From Ramazzottius varieornatus (lineage: Eukaryota; Tardigrada; Eutardigrada; Parachela; Ramazzottiidae), in NCBI GenBank assembly GCA_001949185.1, contig BDGG01000007.1, forward strand, positions 1,624,215 to 1,688,214: DNA of 64,000 nucleotides, given 5' to 3'. Below, in pieces: positions 9,562-21,750 of this stretch. The notes under the pieces were generated by a model that saw only the letters and a program-made list of their open reading frames with translations, ran no database searches and had not been told where the DNA came from. The translations under genes were made by a program, and so were the position numbers. The first letter of the stretch is position 1. Every line of letters begins with the position of its first letter.

Positions 9562-12335
9562 TTAGGACAGGAGAGCGCTGATGAGGAGCGTGACGAAGGA
9601 TAGGAGAAGAAGGATCAAGGGTCCCCCTCCCGATGTGGCTGTAGCTGGTGACGACCACCACGAGCCGCCACCGCTGCTAACCTGTCCTCCCTGCGCTTGT
9701 AGCTTGTGCAACTGTCAAAGAAGGAGCAACAAAGAGTCAGTGTGCCTGTAGCATGCTCAGACAGGCCTTTAGACCACGGCCTCACTCACCGTGTCGTCAT
9801 CCAGTTCTTTGGCGCATAGATAGTAATTTCGAGCAAAGACATTGAGAGCCACCAAGTGCTCTTGCGTGCAGCCGCCTTGGTCATCCGTGTCGGGGATGCA
9901 CTTGAACATGTCGGGGTTCAACTGGCGACTACAGGTAAAGGAATAGTGTAACAAAGAGCAACTAACAACATAATGATATGTATTTGGCCAGATGCGATGG
10001 ATGCTTACTGGCAGACTTCCTCGTTGCCAAAGACCGACTGCGGCTTGTCCAACTTCATCAGCTGGTCGGGACTGAGTGAGTAGTCCAGACAGGGCAGCAC
10101 CTGCAGGTTGGTCGGAGGCTGACCTTCGCCTCTGGGCCGAGGAAGGCAGGCTTTGGCCGCCGTCACCACATCTACAACAGCAAACACAAGTCCACTAGTC
10201 AACCGGAAGTGGAGTATACCCCGATGCGCCATGCCATCATCCATGCACAATACTCACCGGCAAGTCCATGCAAGTCGGCGCTGTTAGCGTATTGCTGGAT
10301 GATGGCGCGCAATGCCGTTATCAAGGGCTCCTCCACCGTGCCACTGCTGACAGTCTTGGTCACATCGACATCCTACAAAGGCCAAACACGACCATCGTAA
10401 GCATGTGCAACTATAGCCATATTCAATAATTATATAATAGTGATAATTATGGCCAATGCAAAGTGGCCTTACCGCTGCGTTTTGAAAGTTGCAGATTGTC
10501 AGATCGTAGGTGGCCGGTATGGTGAAGATATCGGCGGAGCTGTTATACGTCTTGTAGCCTTCCGAGGCATTCTTGAAGAAGCCTTGCAGGAACCTACAGA
10601 CAAGCGTGAAACACCTCCCTCATCATTCTACTGCCAGGCCACAGATTGCCTTGTGCCTTGTGCTTACTTGGCCTTGTCGATGGTACTGATGCCGGAGACG
10701 CTATCATTCATCAGGAACTGCAGAGCCATATTTGGCAGCTAAAAACCCAAGACAACGTCCGTGAGAGTGACCCATCAAAGTGCCATAAAAGCCTGGTCCA
10801 GGTACTTACCTCGGTGAATGGCAGTTCGCGGTTCCAGCGGGCCAAAGTGCACAAGTCCAGCTCTTTCTTGACAGCTGGCGTTACTGCTTGATTACCGGAG
10901 ATTAAGGGCGATGGCGTGGTGGTAGCGTAATACTGGCCATACTGATCGCGATAGGGAACATAGGACTGGTAGGGCGAATAGCCGTAGCCGCCATAACCGT
11001 AGCCATACGGGTGATACAAACTACCCATCATCCTAAACCACCAAGCACATACCATAAGGGTCCGAGAGAGAGAGAGAGAGGCAGTGAGGACAGTGGCCTA
11101 CCGGCCCATGTAGTATCCTCCGATCAAGCCAGCTCCACCAGCCAGCAACAAGCTGCTGGCCCCAGAGGATGAGCGACCACCAAAGCCACCAGCACCCATG
11201 CCACCTCCGTAGTAGCTGTTGTAGGTGGGGGAGTAGACGACGGGAGTGGGCTGAGACTTAGCCGCCGTGGGAGTGTGGACTTGTGGTCGGGCTGCCGCAC
11301 TGGCCCTGGCTGTGCCGGGGGAGGCCGCCACGCGGTTGTAGGTGCTGGAGGAACCGCGGTAGGCTGTGCCACTGGCACTACCCACTCGCCCGCTGGCCCC
11401 GTAACCACTACCCGAACTGTAACCTACAAGGAGCGAGACAGCTTAAAGCCTACAAGGGCAAAGCTTAGGGACTAGACCTTAATTCTCACCGCTGGGGGCA
11501 CTGCTGCCGTAAGCCGTTGAGCGAACTGCCGATGATGAGCTAGCTGTGCGCGACGATGAGGTGCGTGCCGCCGCGCCATAACTGCTGCGAGCGCTGGAGG
11601 AGGAGCGTCCACCAAAGCCGCCGCTAGCTCTTCCACCGCCTCCCCCGCCACCACGACCACCTACACCTTAAACCATAAGACTAGACCTCATCAGTCTGCT
11701 CTTGTCCAAGCAACGTCAGATGGATACACTCACCTTTAGCCAGTGATGGTCCGGGCCAGTACAGGATCGCCAGTAAGACAACACCTGCAACCAATAAGGC
11801 TGTAGTAATCCGCCGCTGACTTCAGTCACTTCAGCGCCCCAAAGTCTACTTTCAATTCTGTCGCCAACCAGCGTACGCTACGTGTAGACATGGACATGTA
11901 ACCATAAACCTTATATGCGGAACAGCGGAAACCTTCAGGAGACCAATGACGTCAAACTTTCATAAGCAGAGTACCGATATTCAAGCAACATCTATTTAAC
12001 CCTGCCGACGAAAATGTTTAGTCTTTCTCCTGCGCAATGACGGTATCTCCACCCACAATGTTGCCTTTAAAGTCCAGTGTTATTCTACTACGACAGTAGA
12101 ATTGATAGAGAAGCCAGCTCCAATGCCAAGTCTACGGCTACAGCGGCCAGCATCAAAATTAAACGCCAGCTAAAGCTAGGCCGTGGTTTAATTTTGGTGC
12201 AGGCCGCTGTAGCCGCACTGCGGCTGGACTCTATCAATTTTACTGTCGTAGAAAAATAAGAGTGCTTTCAAATGTTACGAAGAGATACTCACCGAGAGAC
12301 ACCAGGCATATTGACGATGAAGATATTCGCAACAT
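9562..12335 (-). CDS. predicted GPI-anchored, Gly/Ser/Tyr-rich protein with 8-Cys domain and prion-family-like hydrophobic segment
   Basis: Eleven exons (12293-12335, 11734-11784, 11490-11666, 11102-11423, 10811-11032, 10668-10738, 10473-10593, 10258-10372, 10009-10172, 9790-9928, 9562-9711) join in frame to 524 aa. The order is: a signal peptide split by intron 1 (VSLGVVLLAILYWPGPSLA); an Arg/Gly/Ser-rich low-complexity region; a hydrophobic Gly-rich stretch (LLLAGGAGLIGGYYMGR); and a Tyr/Gly/Pro-rich stretch with YGYGGYGYSPY. A globular part with 8 cysteines (probably four disulfides) follows, then a Ser/Gly spacer and a hydrophobic C-terminal tail (PLILLLLSFVTLLISALLS), which is a classic GPI-attachment signal. 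The architecture resembles the prion/Shadoo type and nematode CX-module proteins. I do not claim homology. Role unknown; expected at the cell surface. Confidence 0.75.
11064..11081. repeat. (GA)n microsatellite in an intron
   Basis: A pure GA run in intron 4 of the GPI-protein gene, between the exons encoding the Gly-rich hydrophobic segment and the Tyr-rich segment. Confidence 0.8.
12091..12248. mobile_element. 158-bp TA-flanked palindromic MITE in intron 1
   Basis: The ends CGACAGTAGAATTGATAGAG and the inverted CGACAGTAAAATTGATAGAG are near-perfect partners, with TA outside each (12089-12090, 12249-12250). The interior is itself an inverted repeat (CTACAGCGGCC with GGCCGCTGTAG), so a transcript could fold into one long hairpin. 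It sits in the first intron of the GPI-protein gene. The TA duplication suggests Tc1/mariner mobilisation. Confidence 0.7.
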
Positions 12336-13718
12336 AATTGCGGCAAGCGGGCAAAAGGAGAACTGCAATAACAAACAGAGTCGCAAGTCAGAGACAAGGT
12401 GATGCCCTATTTGTCTTGCGGCATTTTAGACGAGCAGATGCACTTGGTACTTACTGGGTATAGCAGATGACGTTACGGGATCGTTCAGAAGACGATAAGG
12501 AAAGCCGTCTCAGATAAAAGGGTGGTTTATCATCCAGTCCGATTTTTCTTTCTGCCTTCATCCAACCGCCATCGACGACATTCTAGCAGCAGGCAGCAGG
12601 TACAGCGAAGATGCACAGGAACGTGGGCGTAGACAGATCAAGATGGTATTACGACTTAGGAGGAAGTGTTGGACTTGAGTCACTTGATCAAGTTGCGAAG
12701 CTGTCAACAAATGAATATATTTATGCAATATAAGAGCGTTCAAGGGAACTTGTTACGGGCACATGTGTCGCTTGACGTCATCGTTCGAAGACGGGCCGAT
12801 CCATTGATCAGTGAATCAAGACGGCCAGCTCATTGACGGACAAAGAAAGAATGATTCAATCCCAACATCTGGCCTCAATGTCTTGGCAAGCCTGATGTCA
12901 TAAATCACCACCAAGATTTATTGTCCAACGATGATCTCATGGCCAGCACCTACCGCAAGCCACAAGATTGCTGGCTGCACTTCGGGCTTGGCTGAAACCC
13001 CGCACGAGGGTCCCCACGCAGTGCCACACTGCTCCTTGAGGCTTTTGACCACTGGCCGATAGGGTCGAGGCAGGCTGTCTTAACTTTGCCACACAGACAA
13101 GTCGAGCACAACCCTATCCTTTTGATTCTCTAAATGAGTTGATTGATGAGAGCTTGTTTGAGGGCTGTTAGACAGTTATTACTTATATGAAACGTCTGGG
13201 TAGCTTGACGGGCAGGCAGTTATATCCAAGTTGGAACATTTACGTCGCCTGGACGGTAGTTACAGCAAGTTACCATTCCCTTGCAGGTAAGCATGTAGAA
13301 GGAACTGCTGTATCCTCTGACATGCCACTGATGGCGCAATTGTTGAACTTCAGCATGAACTGCGAACTGTGGAGTGCAGCAGATCGAGCAGATGAGTGCC
13401 TTTGAGTCCTACAAACGACTTGTGCCTCTGTGTGCAGTGAAAAGTGGTGTGTTGCTGGGACTACTACCGGGAAGAATCAGCCACACTACAGCGGACGCTG
13501 CATTTTCCTCTGCTGTCGTCAGCGATCTTACCCCTATTTGTCAAATTTCTGCTGGCTCATCACAGCCCATCTTCCACAACATTTATGCTTTGGAGAAGCT
13601 GAGAGCGGGCATTTGATACTTCACCTACAGGTGGCTACCCATCGGGGATCCGGCATCCGGCAACTGTACTGTACTACTGTAATGCATTAAGTGCTCACCA
13701 ACGTCGCAACTTCTCTTT
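12336..13718. other. intergenic, nothing recognised
   Basis: About 1.4 kb upstream of the GPI-protein gene. ORFs are short and mutually overlapping. I see no domain, RNA gene or repeat. Confidence 0.4.
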
Positions 13719-13726
13719 CCAAAGAG

Positions 13727-14268
13727 TAGTGTTGTCGTAGTTCGCTTCACTAAACGGTTAGTCGCGACTTAAGTCGTGTAAAGTCGCGACTCGAAAGTCG
13801 TTTTGCATTTCGCTCAACCGTTTTCCAAAACGGTTAACCGCACTAATCAAACGACTTTGATTATTTATTGACCACGAGATTTCCTGCCAAAAATCAAAAA
13901 AACTTCCGAAATTCGAACTGATATTGACATAACAAACAGTTATGAACTAGCCTGCCCTGATTACATCAAATAATTACATATGGCCGATAAATTTGAGCAA
14001 GAACATGGTAAGACCACCGATCTATTTACCTCGAACTTGCTGCATCCTTTGCACTCCGACAGAGGTGAGCTTTAAAGTTAAAATGCGTCTAGACCAGTTA
14101 GGCCGGAACACCTCGGAAGATATTTTGATTGATTTGGAGGACACTTCCTGTCTTATAAGTCGTTTGAAAGTCGACTAAAGTCGTTTTGCAAAACGGTCAA
14201 TCGTTTTGCAAAACGCCTTTCGCGGTCAACCGAGTTAAGTCGAGCTAAGACGAACTACGACAACGCTA
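13727..14268. mobile_element. hAT-type MITE with perfect 8-bp target duplication
   Basis: A 542-bp element starting TAGTGTTGTCGTAGTTCG and ending with its inverted copy (CGAACTACGACAACGCTA). CCAAAGAG occurs directly outside both ends (13719-13726 and 14269-14276), the 8-bp duplication made by hAT transposases. Inside both ends lie repeated words such as AAAGTCG, TCGTTTTGCA and AACGGTTA that may be subterminal transposase-binding sites. No protein is encoded. The end TAGTGNTGT resembles that of the complete hAT element at 44655-48164, but the rest differs, so it probably needs another hAT transposase. Confidence 0.85.
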
Positions 14269-14276
14269 CCAAAGAG

Positions 14277-15260
14277 AATACGACATCCAAGTTTCATCTG
14301 TGTAAAGCCAGGTGGATATAACGCTGTATTTGCTGACGTCATACGCCACTTACTTCCAGACCGCGGTACAGTCAGGTCCTGACTGTTTCCAGCCAACTGG
14401 GCGCTTCGTATGCGGTACTTCGTGCGATCAACTCGCAGCCAGCTGAAGTATACTATACCACATATCGGTCGGTAGGCCAAGCGAACACGACCACAGAAGA
14501 CGCACACCCGGCAATTAAGCTGTGACAGGAACACAGTAGCAACCTTTGCTACGCCAACCGGTTTTTCCTCCCTGTTGTTGACATCAAAAATACAAGAAGC
14601 ACTTGGGTCGCCGTCGAGCAGGAAAGACGCTGCATTTCACCACAAGGCAGTCGACGCAGTCACCAGCGCGGATCAGCCCACACCGATAAGAGCTGGCCTT
14701 TCTTCTGCCGATACAAGACTGAAAGGCTCCTATAGCTTAGTTTGTACGTCAGATTGCCGCTTGGCCGCTGTTAGGAAGAAGAGCCAGCAATCACTACTTG
14801 GCAAAAGCAATCGACTACAACGACGACGTCTTTCCGCTCTGTAGGGGCTGCCGCACTTTGGACAACGTCACCACTTGCTACTCTCCTCCGCAACGCAATC
14901 TCATTTTCCGTCGGCACAGCGCAAGGAGGATGCGGCAGTTTCATCTTCATGAGTGGATGCTATATTAAACTGCTATCCAATTATTAAGGCTGGGAAGAAT
15001 ATCATCGATAGCACTGCTGACGTCGATCCCTTTCATCGCTCCAGGTACCAACGCTTGCTCAGTTTAACCCCGCCATTCACGCTGTCCATGATGGCCAATA
15101 TTTGCCAACTACTTGTTTCTTCTGAGCAGCCAAGCGACACTCATCCTCTTGCAAACGCTGGCCTGTAACATCGCCATTATTATAATTGACATTCTATCGG
15201 CCGGCGGAATTGCCACTTGTTCTTCTCGTTCTTGTAGGAAAGCCCTTCTACCGCTTGGAA
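14277..15260. other. intergenic, upstream of the first desaturase
   Basis: About 1 kb. Short ORFs only. Part should be promoter and 5' UTR of the desaturase whose ATG I place at 15261. The frame is open upstream to 15186, so a slightly longer N-terminus is possible. Confidence 0.35.
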
Positions 15261-17267
15261 ATGACTACAGAGACTATCGTACAGCAACGGACGGCCTCGA
15301 CCACGCGGACGCTGAAGGAGAACGCACCCAAGGCTGCGGTGGAGAAGGAGAAGCCTGAAGAAGTCAAAAAGGCCGTGGCGGCGCTCAAGGCTGATCGCGA
15401 TGTCGTACGCGGCTTTCCTGTCACGACGCCCTTGATTGCGGGTCTCAAGTGCTTCACATGGGAGGAAGTGGGCCAGCACAATAGCCAAGAAAGCTGCTGG
15501 TGCTACATTAACAACAAAGTCTACGACATCACGACATGGCTGGACAGACACCCGGGCGGAAAGAAGGCGCGTCACCATACCCATTTTCAAAACTATACTC
15601 ACAAAGCCACAAGATACTGTAGGTCTCTCTCTGTCTTCTTGCAGGTGCTACTGTTAGCGGCTGGGCGTGACTGCACGGACCTCTTCATATCGTACCATCC
15701 CTTCACGGAGAAGCCGGCCCAACTCTTGGCCAAATACTGCATCGGCCAAGTGACCACCACCGAGTTCCCCCAGTACCAGCCCGACTCGGGCTTTTACAAG
15801 GAAGTGCGTCAGAAGGTGGCTGAATACTTCAAGGAGAACAAGCTGGTCAGTAAAGACGCCAAGCCGGGTTTGGTCCGCTTAGGCTTCATACTGCTGGTTG
15901 CCGCCCTGGCTTACTCCTTACTAGTCTATGATGGGGGAAGTCTGTCCTGGAGCATCAAACTGCTAGCGGCCATTGTCTTTGGTGTAGCCCAGAGCCTGTG
16001 CCTTATGCACGCCATGCATGACGCCAGCCATTCAGCTATAGGCCCCAACGAAACCTGGTGGAATTTTGTTGGCAAGTTTTGCCTGGACTGGTTTGCCGGA
16101 GCGTCCATAAACTCATGGCACAACCAACACATTCTCGGTACGTGTCAAACAGGACGGCCAACGCACACAACACGACAGCTTTTTCGAGGTGGCGCACGCG
16201 TCCGCCCTACGGCACGGGAAGTGTGCGCTACTTGGTACAAGAATCTTGTGGAGCTTGTTGCTCCACGTGGCGCACGGGCTCGGTGTTGCTGGCTGTAAAC
16301 GTGCGCCGCTGGCGGAAATAAGTCTGGTCGAGTTGGTTCGCCGAGCGTTCAGTCATCTTCCCCGATAGTTGCTTCATTAAACCCAGGTTTGTCTTTTGCA
16401 GGTCACCATATTTACACCAATGTGATGGGTGTGGACCCAGACTTGCCGGTGGAGAAAGAAGGCGACATTCGACGAGTGTGTTGGCAGCAGAAATGGGCGC
16501 CAGCCTATCGTTTCCAGCACGTCTACCTGTGCGTGCTCTACGGCTTCCTGGCTCTCAAGTTTCGCATCCAAGACATTACGTCCACCATAATTGACCATTC
16601 CAACGGCAACATTCGTGTCAACGATCTGGGCTGGAAGGAAACTACCGGCCAAATTCTCAGCAAGGTATATCAGTGTATTCTCTGCCTTCCCTTGCGTTCT
16701 GGCAAAAACTGATCGTTCTTGTTATTCCAGCTCGTCTGGCTAAGCTGGCGCTTCATCCTTCCTGTGACTGTCTTCCACGTCGCTCCCCTTCCTTTCTTGT
16801 GCCTATTTCTCCTGATAGAATTTGTGACGGGCTACTTTCTGACATTCAACTTCCAAGTCAGCCATATCAGTCCGTTGGCCGAGTTTCCCGATGGTCAGGG
16901 AGCTTCCTTTGTCAACGAGTGGGCGCAGGTACGGTGTACGCGTACATGAGCATCAAACTCCATCTAGAACAGAGCTTGCTCATAAGCAGTTGCATTTCTC
17001 TAGTCCCAGCTGAAGACGACGGTCGACTACGCCTATCATTCTTGGCTGACCACCTTTCTGACCGGCGCACTCAACTACCAGAGCGTCCACCATCTCTTCC
17101 CCTCTGTCAGCCAGTACCACTACCCCGCCATCGCCCCCATCGTCAAACAAGTCGCCGAAAAGTGGCAAGTCCCCATCAATTACCTGGACACCTTCAGCGA
17201 GGCCGTCGCCATGCATTTGAAGCACCTACAAGCCATGGGTGTTCACGAAGTCCTTCATCACCATTAA
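15261..17267 (+). CDS. cytochrome b5-fused front-end fatty-acid desaturase, copy 1
   Basis: Exons 15261-15566, 15645-16137, 16402-16664, 16731-16928 and 17004-17267 give 507 aa. The N-terminal cytochrome b5 domain has the haem motif HPGG. Three histidine boxes that bind the di-iron centre follow: [14 protein letters not shown] and the variant third box QSVHH, in which the first His is replaced by Gln. That replacement is diagnostic of front-end desaturases, which add a double bond between an existing one and the carboxyl end of polyunsaturated acyl chains in the ER membrane. Hydrophobic segments lie between the boxes. The form of box 2 is closest to Δ5/Δ4-type enzymes; exact regiospecificity cannot be read from sequence. 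The first intron (15567-15644) would start with GC rather than GT, is 78 nt long and has no stop in frame. Tandem with the copy at 19114-21522. Confidence 0.88.
15678..15846 (+). repeat. 169-bp tract identical to 19762-19930
   Basis: Within exon 2 of desaturase copy 1. All 169 bases match copy 2, including synonymous sites, whereas the coding sequence on both sides is clearly diverged. This is best explained by recent gene conversion. Confidence 0.9.
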
Positions 17268-19113
17268 AAAGCGCGCACAACGACTCTCTACACCAAGTGC
17301 CACACATGTACACTTGCTTGTCTCCATTCTTCCAGCAATCTCAAGGGAAACGAATGATTTGAACTATTCTTAATTTATCTGTCTACCCGAGATTGTCAAT
17401 ACCAAAAACATAAACAAACAATTTCGCCGGTGAGTTTGGTGATGGCGCTTCCCTTGATTGCTGTTCGCTAAGACGTACCTCGGTGAATTAGCGTTCTAGG
17501 AGCAATACCGACTGGCGGCACTACCTAACCTCAAAACTTGTGTCCAGCGAGCGACGATTGCTTGTGACTGTCATGAGCGCTGTGCGGAGTTTGACGATGC
17601 TCGTTTGTATCAATAAAACAGCGAGCGGAAACGCCACCCCGAAGAATCCGATCCAATCGTCCGCATATACTCTGCGCAAAGACTACACGCTAACACAGCC
17701 GGGAAGTTTGTTGGCCCAAGAAGGCGGTTGTTATTCCTGCCAGGCTAGATAGATTACTACCGGACCAAAGTTCCCTGTCCCAAAAAGGCGCCTTGTTCTG
17801 ATCGCCAGGGTAGGAAAATAGTAAGTCAATGTCGAGCCGCAACGCACAAGCGTTATCACAGTTTGAGCGACGGGCCGATCTTGACCGTCAACGCCATTCG
17901 CAAAACCACATCAGCAGACACTTACTTATCCAGGACAATTTTTACGTTGTTCTATCGCCAACGGCAGTGTGCCCTCACCGTCTTACGGCAGAGAGCAAAG
18001 TGCAGAAGAACAAAGGCCGGAAGTTCTGATATGGCCAACAGCTCCTGCACATCGCCAACCTGTCAAGCTGGTAGCCGAGAAGAACTTCCGACACCTCTCA
18101 GAGTGCTTCACCAGTTTCCGGGAAAGATGACACAGAACAAACTTGTCATTCTTATTCAAGGTCGCGACCGCTACACAAGCTTGTTTACAAGCCTCTATTG
18201 TCCGCCATGATTGTCTGCATGGGCCTCTTCCATCACATCGAAGACCCAAAGTCAACACACAGGTCCCCCTTTCCACAGAAAGAAAATCGATGAGTAGTTC
18301 CAGTGAAAACAACCTGATGGTTCGATCGACGCTAACTGCCCAACAAAGAGGCTCCACAGCAGGCAGCCTTCTCATCAACAAAACCATGTTATGCTTCATA
18401 GCCCTCAGCCAGCACAAGTTCCCCTGAATTGAGCGGTTGTGGTCACAGCGGAGTTCCCTGCGATCGATACTATCACCAATCATGTCTATTTGTACAGCTG
18501 CCCAGCTACTGAGCCTGCGGCCATGCACAATGCGCCATCCTCCAAATGGATGCATACTTATTCAAGGTCTTCAATGCCGCCTCTGCGTGATGTACGCGGC
18601 CTTACACGTGCCGTCTTGCCAACGTGATGGCAGAGCCTTTCCACCGTCCAATATCCGGTTATAGTTAGTCATTATCTACTCGCTGCATCGTCACCCCATT
18701 TTGCGATGCCGCGTTAGCAGTACGTCGGCGCGTACCGCGAACTTGCTCTTACGTACGAGTAATGTGCCAGTCTTCGGCAGGGACCTATAGGCCTTGCAAC
18801 AGCTGCAAGAGTTCCTGCCAAAGTGGTAGGCTGTTGGGCACTTGACAAGCGCCCTTTAGCCTTTTGCACTTCTATAATATTCGCGGCCACAGTGGTATCA
18901 TGCACTACCTTTCGGCGAAACTTCTTTCAACAGTGCACTTTGCCGTCTGTGTACCGTGCCATTAACAACTTTGCAAGTCAGGTAACGTCTTGTTACTCAC
19001 TTGCCAACGTGGTTTCTCGCCGGCTGCACCCTGGCAATGCCGCTCTGACTGTCTACTAGTGGACGTTGTTGTTTTCTTACCGGATTATCTGTGGATGCTG
19101 GTAAGGAGGCAGA
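17268..19113. other. spacer between the tandem desaturases
   Basis: About 1.85 kb. ORFs up to 190 codons occur on the minus strand (17983-18555) but overlap plus-strand ORFs and show no family signal, so I call none. It should contain the 3' UTR of copy 1 and the promoter of copy 2. Confidence 0.4.
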
Positions 19114-21522
19114 ATGGCCCGTGACAGAAGCCCGGTGGCTGAAGGAGGAGGACCGGTCGAAGCCGCCATTTCCCACAAGCGGCGAAACAGCAATAGTAGC
19201 CAGGCTAACGGCAAGACGACCGACTCATCGCGATCGCCATCCGCCTCGCCACCTTCGCCATCTCATCGCTCTTTGAGCCTTCCCGCAGCGACCACCGATG
19301 GGAAGATATCTGCCAAAAAAAAAGTTTCAGTTACCAAGCCAGGTATCAAAGAAGAGGTGGAAAGCGGAAGTGGTCATCCAGTGACGTCACCGCTGATTGC
19401 CGGCTTACCCTGCTATACCTGGGAGGAAGTGGCCAAGCACAACACGCCGGCCAGCTGTTGGTGCTACATCGGCACCAAGGTTTACGACATCACTTCTTGG
19501 TTGGACCGCCATCCGGGCGGGCGTCAGGTAAGCTCGCCACAGCCTCAGCTCTCCGCTGCCTCTGTAATAGACAAACAATCAAGTTTGCCGTGCGGCAAGA
19601 ACAAACTTACGAGTTAATTATAAGCGCCATCTGTTGCGTAACATTTCGATCAAAACCTACTGCAAAGCGAAATTAGAAACCTCTAAACGTAAAGCGCTAT
19701 CGAACAGAAGATAGCTCTGTATCTGTAGGTGTTGCTGCTGTCTGCCGGGCGAGATTGTACTGACCTCTTCATATCGTACCATCCCTTCACGGAGAAGCCG
19801 GCCCAACTCTTGGCCAAATACTGCATCGGCCAAGTGACCACCACCGAGTTCCCCCAGTACCAGCCCGACTCGGGCTTTTACAAGGAAGTGCGTCAGAAGG
19901 TGGCTGAATACTTCAAGGAGAACAAGCTGGACAGCAAAGATGCCAAACCTGGACTGACGCGTCTGGCCATCATGATGCTGGTGGCGCTGACCAGCTACGG
20001 TCTGTTGATTTCCAGCGTTGCCAACCAGTCTTGCTGGGTCTGGCAAGTCCTGTTGGCCATGTTGTATGGCTGGGCACAAGCCTTACCTTTGCTGCACCTG
20101 ATGCATGATGCCAGCCACTGCGCCATCGGCCACAGCGAACGCGGCTGGGCCATCATCGGCCGCTTCACTCTGGACTTTTTTGTGGGAGCTTCCATGAACT
20201 CTTGGCACAACCAGCACATCCTGGGGCACCATGTTTACACAAACGTACTGGGCGTCGATCCGGATCTGCCGCAGGGCAAGACGGGCAGCTTCCGCCGCGT
20301 CTGTTCGCTGCAGCGATGGCACTGGGCTTATCGGCTGCAACATCTATACCTGCTGGTCCTCTACGGCTTCACCGCCCTCAAGTTCCGCGTCAACGATATC
20401 ACCGATCTTTTCATCTTCAAAACCGTGGTAAGTCCTCGATAGATGTGGCCAGAGAAACTTTTGTCGTCGCGCCCTGCAGAAGGAAAGCCGGAAATTATAG
20501 ACAGAAATTCAAAAGCCCGGCCAACAGTAGCTGACTACCAAACACGACTTACCTGAGCCATTGCGGACCGTGAGACTGACTTGCGCGTCAAGGAGAATCG
20601 AGTGGCACACTGCGGACAAGTCGATGAGGATGACCAGAATGTGAAAAAGACCGGGCGAGAACGAACGTTTTTTCCTGGATGAATTTGAAATAGTAATTAT
20701 TTCGTTCGTAGAGATGTGATTAAATCAAGTGAGAACCCATTTCCAATCAACCGTAAGATTTGAGCGAAACATGAGCGGTCAGTAGTGACGTACAATCCGT
20801 GACGTCACTGCGAAGCCAGTATTCGTCGCCTCCTGGCCGAAATGCGGAATAATAGGAGCTCGAGGAGGACTCGAGCGAATTACTGAAGATTTTATCATAG
20901 AAATATCAAATATGAAAGTTATGCTGATGAATCGTAGGGACCAATCCGGATGAACGACATCGACAACAAGGAAGTCTTGAGTCAAGTATGCAGCAAAGTC
21001 TTTTGGATATTGTGGCGCTTCGTTCTGCCCATCGCCTGCTTCGGAGCGGCTGCCGGCCGGTTCCTCCTTCTGCAGCTGGTGATTGAGTTCATCACGGGAT
21101 ACTACCTGAACTTTAGCTTCCAGATCAGCCACGTCAGTCCGTTGTGCGACTTCCCAGACGGCGAAAAGCCAGCGGTGGACGACGAATGGGCCTATTCGCA
21201 GCTAAAGGTAAATTCTCATCCCTTCTCTCCGTGACATCTTTCTTTCTAAGCTTGGTCTTCTTCTTTGTAGTCAACATTGGACTATGCCTACCACTCGAAG
21301 CTGACGACCTTCATGAACGGTGCTCTGAACTACCAGTCGGTCCATCACTTGTTCCCCTCTGTCTCCCAATACCACTATCCCGCGTTAGCGCCCATCATCA
21401 ACAGCGTGGGCAGGAAGTACGGCATCAAAATCAACTATGTCAATACCTTTACCGAAGCCTTCAATCTCCATCTACAGCACCTGTATACCCTGGGTGTCGA
21501 CTCTGTGTTCCACCATCATTAA
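19114..21522 (+). CDS. cytochrome b5-fused front-end fatty-acid desaturase, copy 2
   Basis: Exons 19114-19527, 19729-20427, 20938-21207 and 21271-21522 give 544 aa. It has the same design as the upstream copy: a longer Ser/Lys-rich N-terminus, cytochrome b5 with HPGG, then [14 protein letters not shown] and QSVHH boxes and the same His-rich C-terminus. Copy 1 carries an intron inside box 2 that is absent here, and the fourth exon of copy 1 begins at a different point. Intron 1 here has a normal GT donor at the position where copy 1 shows GC. Expected in the ER, taking electrons through its own b5 domain. The two copies may differ in substrate, a common outcome of desaturase duplication. Confidence 0.9.
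19762..19930 (+). repeat. 169-bp tract identical to 15678-15846
   Basis: Partner of the identical tract in desaturase copy 1. It begins 33 bases into exon 2 and ends where the proteins again diverge (NKLV versus NKLD). Confidence 0.9.
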
Positions 21523-21750
21523 AGTAGACCTTGCTTTCTTTATACAGTACAACGAGATGGTCGCAAGTTGTCTTTATTTCCCCACTCCAGCCACATATCA
21601 TAGTATTGAAAGCTGAAGTTCCTACTTTACATTCTGTATTTTTCGGCGCTCTTGCGCTTCGTCTCATTCTGCATTCTGCACTTCCGGGTTTCTGGTATAA
21701 ATTATTGCAAGAATCTGTCCTAAGTACTGGAAAGCTCGGCCTTCTCTGCG

